A DNA stretch of 64,000 bases from Paraburkholderia terricola. GTDB taxonomy: Bacteria; Pseudomonadota; Gammaproteobacteria; Burkholderiales; Burkholderiaceae. Positions within the stretch are counted from its first letter, which is position 1; each line of letters opens with the position of its first letter. Below are positions 19,138 through 26,761 of this stretch, piece after piece. The stretch is taken from positions 134,954 to 198,953 of the forward strand of contig NZ_FRAB01000009.1 in the NCBI RefSeq assembly GCF_900142195.1, written 5' to 3'. The notes under the pieces are model-generated. The model was not told the origin of the DNA, ran no database searches, and saw nothing but the letters and a program-made list of their open reading frames with translations. The translations under genes and the position numbers were made by a program.

Positions 19138-19974
19138 ATGACATCCAAGTCCACCGATTCTTCCCACGAACCGCTCGAACTGGGCGGCTCCGTCTGGTTT
19201 CAGGCGGGCGAGCAAACGCTCGGCGGCGCGTCGCGGATCGCGCTGCTTGCGGCGATCGGCGAGACCGGTTCGATCACCAGCGCCGCAAAGGCGGTCGGCA
19301 TGAGCTACAAAGGCGCGTGGGACGCCATCGACACGATGAACAACCTCGCCGGCGAGCCGCTCGTCGTGCGGCTGACCGGCGGCAAGGGCGGTGGCGGCAC
19401 CACCCTCACGCCGCGCGCCGTGAAGCTGATCGAGACGTTTCGCGCGGTGGAGCGCGAGCATCGGCGCTTTCTCGAACGGGCGGGGGCGGCGATTGAAGGT
19501 TTCGCGATGGATTGGGATCTGATCGGCCGTATCGGTGTAAAGACGAGCGCGCGCAATCAACTCTATGGCACGGTGTCGGCGATCACGCGCGGCACGGTGA
19601 ACGATGAGGTGTCGCTGGCGCTGCCCGGCGGCCAGTCGATCGTCGCGGTGTTGACGCATGAAAGCACCGAGACGCTGGGGCTCGTCGAAGGCACGGCGGC
19701 GTTTGCGTTGATCAAGGCTTCATGGGTGGTGCTGCTCGTCGAGGACGAACGCGGCGCGCCGCTGAAACTTTCGGCGCGCAATCAATTGCGCGGCACGGTG
19801 CAGAGCGTGAAACGTGGCGCTGTTAATGCCGAGGTGTCGCTGCTGCTGGACGGCGGCGCGGTGATCACCGCGGTCGTCATCAATGAGAGCGTCGACACGC
19901 TCGGCCTCGCGGAAGGAAAAAGCGCCGTGGCCGCGTTCAAGGCGTCGAGTGTGATTCTTGGCGTGAAGGATTGA
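19138..19974 (+). CDS. modE: Molybdate-responsive regulator ModE
   Basis: A 278-residue ModE. The N-terminal winged helix (about 20-110) contains TGSITSAAKAVGMSYKGAWDAIDTMNNL and the glycine run TGGKGGGGTTLTPRA typical of ModE. Two TOBE/Mop domains follow, each starting SARNQLxGTV (near 137 and 212), which bind molybdate. ModE with molybdate represses modABC and can activate molybdoenzyme genes. Start 19138 begins MTSKSTDSSHE; an upstream in-frame ATG at 19096 overlaps a consensus -10 and is unlikely. It is convergent with modC, and a ModE-box-like site lies before modA (22270-22297). Confidence 0.95.
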   Translation: MTSKSTDSSHEPLELGGSVWFQAGEQTLGGASRIALLAAIGETGSITSAAKAVGMSYKGAWDAIDTMNNLAGEPLVVRLTGGKGGGGTTLTPRAVKLIETFRAVEREHRRFLERAGAAIEGFAMDWDLIGRIGVKTSARNQLYGTVSAITRGTVNDEVSLALPGGQSIVAVLTHESTETLGLVEGTAAFALIKASWVVLLVEDERGAPLKLSARNQLRGTVQSVKRGAVNAEVSLLLDGGAVITAVVINESVDTLGLAEGKSAVAAFKASSVILGVKD

Positions 19975-20024
19975 GGCGCGGACGGTTTGAAAGGCTCGCA
20001 AGGCCGCGAAAACCGCGCGCCCGG

Positions 20025-20726
20025 TCAAGGCTCGCTGCGCACGTAGCCGGTGAACGGCTGATTCTCACGCACACAGCCGTCGGTCGCCTGCACGACCTGG
20101 TCGCCGAACGCGGCGACGTCATCGGGATCGTGCGTGATTAGCACCATCGGAATATCGAGCCGCGTTTGCAGATCCGACAGTTCGCGCCGCATACGTTGAC
20201 GCAGCACGCTATCGAGCGCCGAAAATGGTTCGTCGAGCAACAGCAGGCGCGGTTGCGCGACAAGCGCTCGCGCCAGCGCCACGCGCTGCTTTTGTCCGCC
20301 TGAAAGCTGGGCGGGATGATTGCCCGCGACGCTTCTCAGTTCCAGCGCGTCGAGCCAGTAATCGACCTGCGGATGCGCGATCCGCGCACGCGGATTGAGC
20401 CAGCCTTGCTGCAAACCGAAGCCGATGTTTTGCCGCACGTTCAGATGCGGAAACAGCGCGTAATCCTGAAACAGATACCCGACCCTGCGCGCTTGCGGTC
20501 TCAGGTCGACGCCGCGCGCGCTGTCGAACAAGGTGTCGCCGTTCAGCGTGATCTTGCCCTCGTCGGGACGCAGCAGGCCGGCGATGGCCTGCAACGTCAG
20601 CGTTTTTCCCGCGCCGGACGGCCCGAATAGCACGACGCGCTGCGTGCTCGCCTTGAACGAGACGTCGAGCGTGAAACGGCGCTCGGCGCTCTCGAAAGTT
20701 TTGCGGATGTCGACGGCGAGCGGCAT
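20025..20726 (-). CDS. modC: Molybdate ABC transporter ATPase ModC, short form without TOBE domain
   Basis: The ATP-binding subunit of the molybdate importer. The 233-residue protein has Walker A GPSGAGKT near 32-39, Q-loop FQDYALFPH, signature LSGGQKQRVALARAL and Walker B LLLLDEPFSALD, then ITHDPDD. It stops directly after the nucleotide-binding domain; the E. coli protein (352 residues) carries a further C-terminal TOBE domain, absent here. The ATG at 20726 is one base behind the modB stop (20728-20730), so they are probably translationally coupled. The longer open frame upstream reads antisense-like sequence inside modB. Confidence 0.93.
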   Translation of the reverse strand: MPLAVDIRKTFESAERRFTLDVSFKASTQRVVLFGPSGAGKTLTLQAIAGLLRPDEGKITLNGDTLFDSARGVDLRPQARRVGYLFQDYALFPHLNVRQNIGFGLQQGWLNPRARIAHPQVDYWLDALELRSVAGNHPAQLSGGQKQRVALARALVAQPRLLLLDEPFSALDSVLRQRMRRELSDLQTRLDIPMVLITHDPDDVAAFGDQVVQATDGCVRENQPFTGYVRSEP

Positions 20727-20727
20727 A

Positions 20728-21402
20728 TCAACGCGAAGCCAAAAGCGTGTGCTGCGGCACGAGGCGGCCCGCGAGCAACAGGATGGCGACACACGTCACC
20801 GAAGTCACGAGCACAAGGAAATTCGCGGTGCCGTCATCGCCGGCTTGCACAGCCGAATAGACCGCCACCGACAGCGTTTGCGTGCGCCCCGGCAAATTGC
20901 CCGCGATCATCAGCGTCGCGCCGAATTCGCCGAGCGCCCGGGCGAACGCCAGCAGGCCGCCGGCCAGAATGCCGCGCGCGGCGAGCGGCAGCGTCACGCG
21001 AAAAAACACCGCCGTCTCGCTGACGCCGAGCGTGCGCGCGGCCCGCTCGAGTTGCGGATCGACGGCTTCGAAGGCGGCGCGCGCCGACTTCAGCACGAGC
21101 GGAAAGGCGACCACCGTCGACGCGATTACCGCGCCCTGCCAGGTGAACACCAACTGAATATCGAAGCGGTCGAGCCAGGCGCCGATCACGCCGCGCCGTC
21201 CGAGCAGCACCAGCAGGTAGTAGCCGAGCACGGTGGGCGGCATCACGAGCGGCAGCATCAGCAGCGAATCGATCACGTCGCGCGCGCCCGAGCGCCAGCG
21301 CGACAAACCGAAGCCCGCCGCGACGCCGAACACCAGATTGAGCGCGGTGGCCCAGCCCGCCACTTTGAGCGACAGCAAGAGCGGAATCCAGGCCTGTTGC
21401 AT
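20728..21402 (-). CDS. modB: Molybdate ABC transporter permease ModB
   Basis: A 224-residue inner-membrane permease with about five transmembrane helices. The ABC-contact loop EAA motif appears as LERAARTLGVSETAVFFRVTLPLAARGI, followed by GALARALGEFGAT-like FARALGEFGATLMIAGN, typical of molybdate and sulfate permeases. It follows modA after 46 bases and precedes modC by one base, giving operon order modA-modB-modC. Confidence 0.95.
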   Translation of the reverse strand: MQQAWIPLLLSLKVAGWATALNLVFGVAAGFGLSRWRSGARDVIDSLLMLPLVMPPTVLGYYLLVLLGRRGVIGAWLDRFDIQLVFTWQGAVIASTVVAFPLVLKSARAAFEAVDPQLERAARTLGVSETAVFFRVTLPLAARGILAGGLLAFARALGEFGATLMIAGNLPGRTQTLSVAVYSAVQAGDDGTANFLVLVTSVTCVAILLLAGRLVPQHTLLASR

Positions 21403-21448
21403 GAGCGTGCGGTGCTTGCGTGAGGTTAATGGAGGTTAATGCTGGAAG

Positions 21449-22222
21449 TTAATGCGCGGGCTTGAAACCGTACTTCGCCAGCACGGCCTGGCCGGCGGGC
21501 GACAGCACGAAGCGCGTGAAAGCCTGCGCGTCGGCGGCATGGCGGCTGCCTTCGACTTGCGCGATCGGGTAGGTGATCGGCGTTTGCGTCGGCACGGTCA
21601 TCGCGATCTTGACCTTGTCCGGCATGACCGCGGCGTCGGTGCCGAACACGAAGCCGGCGTCGACTTCGCCGCGCGACACGTAGTCGAGGCTTTGGCGCAC
21701 GTTCGCGGCGAGCACCGCCTTGGCGCTGACCGCATCCCAAATGCCCGCGGCCTGCAGCGCACCTTGCGTGTAGCGGCCGACCGGCACGGACGCCGGGTCG
21801 CCGTACGCGATGCGCTTGACGTTCGCCGAAGCCAGTTCATTCAGTCTGGTGGGCGCGAAATGGCTGTCCGTTGGCACGATCAGCACCAGAGAGTTGGCGG
21901 CGAAATCCTTGCGCGTGGCGGGCACGATCACTTTTTCGGCGGCCGCCTTGTCCATGGCTTTCTGATCCGCGGACGCGAACACGTCGGCGGGTGCGCCCTT
22001 GACGATCTGCTGCATCAATACGTCGGATGCCCCGAAGTTCAGCAGCACCTTGGTGCCGGGATGCTGCTGCTCGAAGGCCTCGCTGACCGCCTTGAACGCG
22101 TTGGTCAGGCTGGCGGCGGCGGAGACGACGAGTTCGTCGGCGCGTGCATTGGCGCTGACGGCAAGGGAGACGGCGCTGACGGCGAACAGCGCATGTTTCG
22201 CAAGGCGACGGGACAGGGTCAT
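21449..22222 (-). CDS. modA: Periplasmic molybdate-binding protein ModA
   Basis: The solute-binding protein of the importer; the 257-residue form matches the E. coli length. The signal peptide MTLSRRLAKHALFAVSAVS continues to a cut after ANARA. Mature landmarks are VSAAASLTNAFKAV, NFGASDVLMQQI with GAPADVFASAD, and YVSRGEVDAGFVFGTDA, all usual in ModA. ATG 22222 is chosen because it gives a compact signal peptide; an ATG at 22243 (MSDIRAF) adds seven residues and neither has a strong ribosome site. A ModE-type dyad stands 48-75 bases upstream. Confidence 0.94.
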   Translation of the reverse strand: MTLSRRLAKHALFAVSAVSLAVSANARADELVVSAAASLTNAFKAVSEAFEQQHPGTKVLLNFGASDVLMQQIVKGAPADVFASADQKAMDKAAAEKVIVPATRKDFAANSLVLIVPTDSHFAPTRLNELASANVKRIAYGDPASVPVGRYTQGALQAAGIWDAVSAKAVLAANVRQSLDYVSRGEVDAGFVFGTDAAVMPDKVKIAMTVPTQTPITYPIAQVEGSRHAADAQAFTRFVLSPAGQAVLAKYGFKPAH

Positions 22223-22269
22223 GAAAGCTCGGATGTCCGACATGGGCCGGAGCGGCGGGTTAAAACGCC

Positions 22270-22297
22270 ATCGTAATATAGACGCCGTTATAGCGGT
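22270..22297. promoter_or_regulatory. Candidate ModE box upstream of modA
   Basis: ATCGTAATATA (22270-22280), six bases, then GTTATAGCGGT (22287-22297). The E. coli ModE consensus is ATCGnTATATA-N6-TATATAnCGAT; the left arm differs at one position and the right arm at three. It lies 48 bases before the modA ATG, where a repressor would block the promoter (a TATATT -10-like hexamer lies inside it on the minus strand). Confidence 0.65.
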
Positions 22298-22359
22298 AGG
22301 CATGACGCTGCTTCGGCGGGCCGCGGCAAGCGGCGAGTAAGTCAGCGATAGCGTATTTT

Positions 22360-23061
22360 TCAGGCGTCGGAAGAACGCGGCGGCGTGAGCCTGTTGAGTG
22401 TTTGCGAGAGCGGCGCCGTGGCGGGGCGGACATCGCGCACGGCTTTCCATTTCGCGCGAATGAACGGCCTCTCATGTCCGGACACCTTCAGTGCGATGTG
22501 CGTGACCCAGCGGTGCGTGGGCACGTGCACGCCGTGCATGAGCACCGCGAGAACCATCAGGCTCGCAGTGACCCCCAGGGCGGAAAGCCGGCCGGGCTCC
22601 GCATTCCACGCCATGCGCACGAATATCAGCGCGGCGAGCGCGCCGACCAGGCAGCCGGTGACGGCCTCGGACGGCGAGTGAGCGCTCAACACGACTCGCG
22701 ACAACCCCACCGCGATGCCGGCGACGAGGCCGAGCGCAACGCCGAGCAGCCGAGGCACCGTGCGTGTGGGCAACAGCATCAGGAACAGAGCGACCGGATA
22801 AACGGCGGTGGACAGCATCGCATGGCCGCTGACGCCGGTGAAATCCAGTTCGCGCACGCCGACACCCCAGCCGAGGAACGCCAGCTTGGTTACGGTCACG
22901 ACGCCGATGGCGGTGCCGAGCAACAGCAACCAGCCGGCGGCCATGCGCCAGGTGTAGCCGAGCGCCAGCCAAAGCGCGATGGCAAACGCAAGCGGCAGCG
23001 TCATACCGGCGCCGCCGAGGCTGGTGATCGAATACCACAGGTTGGCAGGTAAATCGGGCAT
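22360..23061 (-). CDS. PAP2-superfamily membrane phosphatase-like protein
   Basis: A 233-residue protein with about five membrane segments, related to PAP2 (type 2 phosphatidic acid phosphatase). The central motif is TGVSGHAML (PSGH variant) near 76-84; the third motif SRVVLSAHSPSE matches SRxxxxxHxxxD but ends in Glu instead of Asp. The first motif (KxxxxxxRP) is not recognisable; KLAFLGWGVGVRE lies in its place. Substrates of active relatives are lipid or undecaprenyl phosphates. Start 23061 (MPDLPANLW) has a poor ribosome site. The C-terminal 40 residues are basic and look cytoplasmic. Confidence 0.8.
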   Translation of the reverse strand: MPDLPANLWYSITSLGGAGMTLPLAFAIALWLALGYTWRMAAGWLLLLGTAIGVVTVTKLAFLGWGVGVRELDFTGVSGHAMLSTAVYPVALFLMLLPTRTVPRLLGVALGLVAGIAVGLSRVVLSAHSPSEAVTGCLVGALAALIFVRMAWNAEPGRLSALGVTASLMVLAVLMHGVHVPTHRWVTHIALKVSGHERPFIRAKWKAVRDVRPATAPLSQTLNRLTPPRSSDA

Positions 23062-23418
23062 GGCAAAAAAGCGCGACCAAGGCCGCGTAGAATTGGTTGT
23101 ATGAATTAGCGCGTGAACGGCTTGAATCGCCGACGCGGGGAAGGCCCGCGCATCAAGATCAACTGCCAGTATAGACGCGGCGCCGTACTGCGGTCTCGCT
23201 GCGCGGCGCACGTTTTTACCTGCGGACGTTGGCTGGCGAACATGTCTTGCCGCGATTGGACGCCTGGTCCGCCGCAAGGTTCGCCGGTGACGAAATTTCC
23301 GACTTGGGCATCGCTTTATGCTGTCAGCATCGCATGAGGATTGGTGTTATTGTGCATTGCACAACAAAATGCCGTTCTAGCGAACGGACCCCGTCCCTTT
23401 TTGCGAGGTTATCCGCCG
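23062..23418. other. Intergenic region before the esterase gene
   Basis: A 357-base region between divergent genes. Short open frames in it are not supported. Its one notable element is the perfect palindrome at 23350-23364; no clear -10/-35 pair is seen, though TATAGAC (23173-23179) is A/T-rich. Confidence 0.45.
23350..23364. promoter_or_regulatory. Palindrome TTGTGC-ATT-GCACAA, candidate operator
   Basis: A perfect 6-3-6 dyad, 55 bases before the esterase ATG, followed by CAAAAT. TGC...GCA dyads near genes of polyhydroxyalkanoate metabolism are bound by PhaR in other proteobacteria; as the gene behind it is a PHB-depolymerase-family esterase, PhaR-type control is a reasonable guess but not shown. 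Confidence 0.45.
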
Positions 23419-24612
23419 ATGGCAAAAAGTCTATCGAAAATCTGGCTGCGCGGCCTCAAGCGGTTGCTCGCGATCCAGACCGAACACGCGCATAAAACCA
23501 CCAAGCGCATTGCCACGCGGCCGGCGCGGCCCGCCACCAGCAAGCCCTCGGCGAAAGTTCGTCCGATCAAGCCGACGGAAGCGCTGCGCGCGCCCGCGAA
23601 ACGCGAAGCGCCGCGCACCGCGCGTGAATCGCGCGTTCGTCCGCGCGCCTCGGCATGGGCCAGCGGCTCATGGACGCGTTCGTTTCACTCCGCGCCCGCG
23701 GCGCCGGGGCGGCTCGTCAACCACCTTCAGTACGGCCTGTATATCCCGTCCGGCCATGCGCTCGAGGCCATGCCGCTGGTGGTCATGCTCCACGGCTGCA
23801 CCCAATCGATCGACGAATTCGCCGCGGGCACGCGCATGAACGTGTTGGCGGACCGCTTTGGCTTTGCCGTGGTTTATCCGGAGCAGTCGAAGCATGCGCA
23901 TTCGCATCGCTGCTGGCACTGGTACGACGCCAGCGACAGCGCCGGCGGCGCCGAGACGCGCGCGGTCGTTTCGCTGGTGGACGCGCTGGTCGCCGAGCAT
24001 GGTTTCGACAGCGAGCGCGTGTATGTCGCCGGAATCTCCGCCGGAGCCGGCCTGACGGCGCTCCTCGCCATCAATTACCCGGAACGTTTTGCGGCGGTCG
24101 CGCTGCACTCGGGCCCGGCTTTCGGCGAGGCTCACTCCGGCATCACGGCAATGGACGTGATGCGGCGCGGCGCGCGCGGCGAACCGGCCGAACTCGTCGA
24201 CGAAATCGCCGATGTGAAGCAATACCCCGGCATGCCGGCGCTGATCATCCATGGCGACGCCGATCATGTGGTCGCGCCCGTCAACGCCGAACAATTGGCG
24301 GTGCAGTTTCTCCGCCTGAACCGGATCGTCGACGAAAGCGGCGCGCGCAAATCCGGCGACATACGCGAAGAACGCAAGGGCGGCATGGTGATGCGCGATT
24401 ATGTGCGCGGCGGACGGCGAGTGGTTCGGCTATGCCGGGTGCAAGGGCTCGCTCACGCCTGGAGCGGCGGCGACGACGCGTTGCCGTTTCACTCCGCCAA
24501 AGGTCCGGACGCGAGCGCGTTGGTGTGGGAGTTTTTCAGGCACCAGCGCCGCACGGGTGCAGGCCGTGCGGCGGAAAGCACCGCCACAGCGGCTTCTGCG
24601 GACGCACGGTGA
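23419..24612 (+). CDS. PHB-depolymerase-family esterase
   Basis: A 397-residue alpha/beta hydrolase of the Esterase_PHB family. Nucleophile Ser208 is in VAGISAGAG, the acid is likely Asp280 in IIHGDAD, and the His is in GLAHAWSGGD near 350; VMLHGCTQSIDEFAAGTRMN is the oxyanion-side motif of this family. Residues 1-78 are very basic (Arg/Lys/Ala/Pro) with no signal peptide, unlike secreted depolymerases, so an intracellular or granule-linked role is possible. Related proteins act on medium-chain polyhydroxyalkanoate, acetylxylan or feruloyl esters. Start 23419 (MAKSLSKIWLRG) is preferred over an ATG-less extension from 23341. Confidence 0.82.
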   Translation: MAKSLSKIWLRGLKRLLAIQTEHAHKTTKRIATRPARPATSKPSAKVRPIKPTEALRAPAKREAPRTARESRVRPRASAWASGSWTRSFHSAPAAPGRLVNHLQYGLYIPSGHALEAMPLVVMLHGCTQSIDEFAAGTRMNVLADRFGFAVVYPEQSKHAHSHRCWHWYDASDSAGGAETRAVVSLVDALVAEHGFDSERVYVAGISAGAGLTALLAINYPERFAAVALHSGPAFGEAHSGITAMDVMRRGARGEPAELVDEIADVKQYPGMPALIIHGDADHVVAPVNAEQLAVQFLRLNRIVDESGARKSGDIREERKGGMVMRDYVRGGRRVVRLCRVQGLAHAWSGGDDALPFHSAKGPDASALVWEFFRHQRRTGAGRAAESTATAASADAR

Positions 24613-24640
24613 CTTGCGAACAACGCTTCGAAATGAAATG

Positions 24641-24698
24641 TTGGCTAAGCCTAGGGTTTTCCCTATAATACGGGTTATCCCCTAGGCGTTAACGCCTA
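24641..24698 (+). promoter_or_regulatory. Strong sigma-70 promoter with nested palindromes before the DUF3563 gene
   Basis: TTGGCT (24641-24646), 17 bases, TATAAT (24664-24669). The 8-base arms GCCTAGGG (24649-24656) and CCCTAGGC (24680-24687) flank the -10 as inverted copies, and the 16-base perfect palindrome TAGGCGTTAACGCCTA (24683-24698) covers the start of the transcript. Repressor binding or a 5-prime hairpin are both plausible. Confidence 0.7.
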
Positions 24699-24719
24699 AC
24701 ATCATTGCCGAGGTCGACC

Positions 24720-24896
24720 ATGTATCTGCTTACCCGCCTTTTCCTGTTTCTGACCAAGTCGCCCGATCAACTCGCGAAGGAACGCGCTGACGCGTTTCTC
24801 GCCGAGGCAACCGATCTCTACGATCTCGAATTCCGCATGCGCAAGCTCGACCGTGACATGAACGTCCGTCAGCCGTCGTGGATGACCCAGCACTAA
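24720..24896 (+). CDS. DUF3563 small protein
   Basis: A 58-residue protein, MYLLTRLFLFLTKSPDQ then a charged helix-rich part (ADAFLAEATDLYDLEFRMRKLDRD). This matches DUF3563, a small family common in Burkholderiaceae with no established function. The N-terminal 12 residues are hydrophobic and may touch the membrane; the rest could be an amphipathic helix. The start at 24720 is preferred over an upstream ATG at 24705 because the family begins MYLLTRLF-like. A near-consensus promoter suggests high expression. Confidence 0.75.
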   Translation: MYLLTRLFLFLTKSPDQLAKERADAFLAEATDLYDLEFRMRKLDRDMNVRQPSWMTQH

Positions 24897-24909
24897 GCTG
24901 CGTAGGTTG

Positions 24910-24939
24910 AAGCACCGGGGTATCGAAACGCCGGTGCTT
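24910..24939 (+). terminator. Hairpin after the DUF3563 gene, probable terminator
   Basis: AAGCACCGG (24910-24918) pairs with CCGGTGCTT (24931-24939) across 12 bases. No T run follows, so function as an intrinsic terminator is uncertain. Confidence 0.45.
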
Positions 24940-24986
24940 GCGGTGGGGTTACCGAGTTACAGCGGCGTGGGTGTCAGCCGCCGAGA

Positions 24987-25253
24987 CTAGGCGCGTAACG
25001 CTTTATCTAATTCATCCAGCGCCGCAAGAGTGAACTCGATGCGGCGGTCTTGCGGCTGTGCATCGGCATGGCGAGCCTGCCAACTGTCGATCAGCGGTTG
25101 CAGGATCGTCGTGTCGAGCACAATTACGCACCAGACGCGCTCGCAATGCTTGAGCCCTTGGTAGAGCGCGGCGTTGTCCGTGCTGCGCAGGTCGCGGCGA
25201 ATCCAGACCAGACCAGTATTGAAAGTGTCGCTCGGTCGTCGAACGCGTGTCAT
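24987..25253 (-). pseudogene. Truncated deoxyribodipyrimidine photolyase (N-terminal remnant)
   Basis: Only the first 88 residues of a DNA photolyase/cryptochrome remain: MTRVRRPSDTFNTGLVWIRRDLR, then STDNAALYQGLKHCERVWCVIVLDTTILQPLIDSWQ-type Rossmann start, ending LDELDKALRA with TAG. Photolyases are about 450-500 residues and need the missing C-terminal FAD-binding domain to repair pyrimidine dimers, so this fragment cannot act. No photolyase sequence resumes in the 90 bases behind the stop in any minus frame, so this is a large deletion, not a point mutation. Confidence 0.75.
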
Positions 25254-25547
25254 CGGGGATTCGCGGGCGGGGGCGATGGTTGCGGGGCGGGAAAGTCGAC
25301 CGCGCAAAAAAGACTCACGTCAGGCGACGACGTTACTGATCGCCTTGATGATTCGCAAAGCCGGTCGCGCGCGATCGACCCAGCAAATTATCGGCAACAG
25401 TCGGTGCCGCACATTACATGCCGCGTTCGCGACAAGAAAACGGCGTCCGCGCCGGTACTGCCGGGCGCGGGCGCCGCTAGTCACGATGCGGTTTTGCCGC
25501 GCCGTGTCCACAAATCACATCCATCCGCGATTCACGCGGTCGGCAAT
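25254..25547. other. Intergenic region behind ohr
   Basis: These 294 bases between ohr and the photolyase remnant hold only short, Arg-rich open frames without family resemblance. I see no promoter, repeat or terminator in it; it may be decayed sequence linked to the photolyase deletion. Confidence 0.4.
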
Positions 25548-25967
25548 TTACGCAACCTGCAAACGAACCGCGACGTTGTTGCGCGTAGCGTTCGAGTACG
25601 GGCAGACCTGATGCGCCGCATCAACCAGTTCCTTGGCAGCGTCCGCGGCGAGGCCCGGCAGCGAGATTCGCAAATCGATGTCGAGTGCGAAGCCGCCGTT
25701 GTCGTTCGGACCGATGCCCACTTCAGCGGTGACTTGCGTATCGGCCGGCAAGGTCTGCTTGCGCTGGCCGGCGACGAACTTCATCGCGCTCAGGAAACAG
25801 GCCGAGTAGCCCGCCGCAAACAGTTGCTCTGGATTAGTGCCCGCCGCGCCGTTACCGCCGAGTTCGCGCGGTGCCGCGAGCTTCACGTCCAACGCATTGT
25901 CCGACGACACCGCACGACCGTCACGGCCACCGGTGCTGGTTGCGCTTGCTTTGTAGAGGATGTTCAT
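25548..25967 (-). CDS. ohr: Organic hydroperoxide resistance protein Ohr
   Basis: A thiol peroxidase of 139 residues that reduces organic and fatty-acid hydroperoxides. The reactive pair is Cys57 in AGYSACFLSAMK and Cys122 in HQVCPYSNATRNN, both conserved in Ohr; ELGGNGAAGTNPEQLFAAG is a further family signature. The start at 25967 has GGAGCA upstream. The divergence-like gap to ohrR (172 bases, same strand) carries a perfect dyad and promoter, fitting repression by OhrR until organic peroxide oxidises it. Confidence 0.95.
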   Translation of the reverse strand: MNILYKASATSTGGRDGRAVSSDNALDVKLAAPRELGGNGAAGTNPEQLFAAGYSACFLSAMKFVAGQRKQTLPADTQVTAEVGIGPNDNGGFALDIDLRISLPGLAADAAKELVDAAHQVCPYSNATRNNVAVRLQVA

Positions 25968-26062
25968 TGTGCTGCTCCTTTATTTGGGTGGTCAGGGTCC
26001 GCATGTTTGCCGCTGATGCTTTGCCCGCCTTCTGACGGACGCGTGTTGAAGCGGCATGTGGC

Positions 26063-26091
26063 TAAGATAGTACACTAATGATTAGTGTGCA
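26063..26091 (-). promoter_or_regulatory. ohr promoter with OhrR-type operator
   Basis: On the minus strand TTGCAC (26091-26086), 17 bases, TATCTT (26068-26063). The spacer is filled by a perfect dyad ACACTAAT-G-ATTAGTGT (26071-26087), the right place for OhrR repression. Confidence 0.7.
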
Positions 26092-26139
26092 AATGAAATT
26101 TCGCATCACGGCGATAGCATGCCTTTAGCAGCAGACCAA

Positions 26140-26592
26140 CTATTGGCCCATGTAATCGCTGAGAGTGGTGCGCAGGCGTGTCAGATCATCGCGCAGACGC
26201 AGCAGGAATTCCGGCGTCTGCTGGGTCGCGCAAAAGATTTCCGCCGGCACTTCACGTGCCTGACGCTTGAGTGCGGTGCCGGTTTTGGTGAGCCGTATGT
26301 ACACGAGCCGTTCGTCGTCGACACCGCGTGCCCGTTCCACCAACCCTTGCGCCTCAAGACGTTTGAGCAGCGGCGTGACCGTCGCCGAATCGAGGTTCAG
26401 GCGCGTGGCCATGTCCTTGACCGTGACGTCATCGGTCTCCCAGAGCACCAGCATCGCCAGATATTGCGGATACGTGAGGCCGAGCTTGTCGAGCAACGGT
26501 TTGTACGCTTTCGTCATCGCGAGCGAGGTCGAATAGAGGGCGAAGCAGAGTTGTTCGTCGAGCGTGAAGGGCAGAGCGGGGCGCTGAGTCAT
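26140..26592 (-). CDS. ohrR: Peroxide-sensing MarR-family repressor OhrR
   Basis: A 150-residue MarR-type regulator. Cys16 in LDEQLCFALYSTS is the sensing cysteine of the OhrR group, and a second Cys at 121 (AEIFCATQQ) suggests the two-cysteine type, which forms an intersubunit disulfide after oxidation. The winged helix covers about 45-105 (DMATRLNLDSATVTPLLKRLEAQGLVERARGVDDER). Start 26592 (MTQRPALPF) matches the family; the upstream in-frame ATG at 26640 adds 16 unlikely residues. It is upstream of ohr on the same strand. Confidence 0.93.
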   Translation of the reverse strand: MTQRPALPFTLDEQLCFALYSTSLAMTKAYKPLLDKLGLTYPQYLAMLVLWETDDVTVKDMATRLNLDSATVTPLLKRLEAQGLVERARGVDDERLVYIRLTKTGTALKRQAREVPAEIFCATQQTPEFLLRLRDDLTRLRTTLSDYMGQ

Positions 26593-26761
26593 GATGCATC
26601 TCGTGTAAAAGAGCGTGCAAATGGATTGCGTGCGAACCATTGTGCCGCAAATCGGCGTGTGTTGACGAATGCTGGAGGGCGGATGGAAGCGGCACAGAGG
26701 TGTGCCGAGCGGACGGAGCGCGTGGGCGGGCGCCGCGACGCGCGCCCGCGGAGGATATCGT

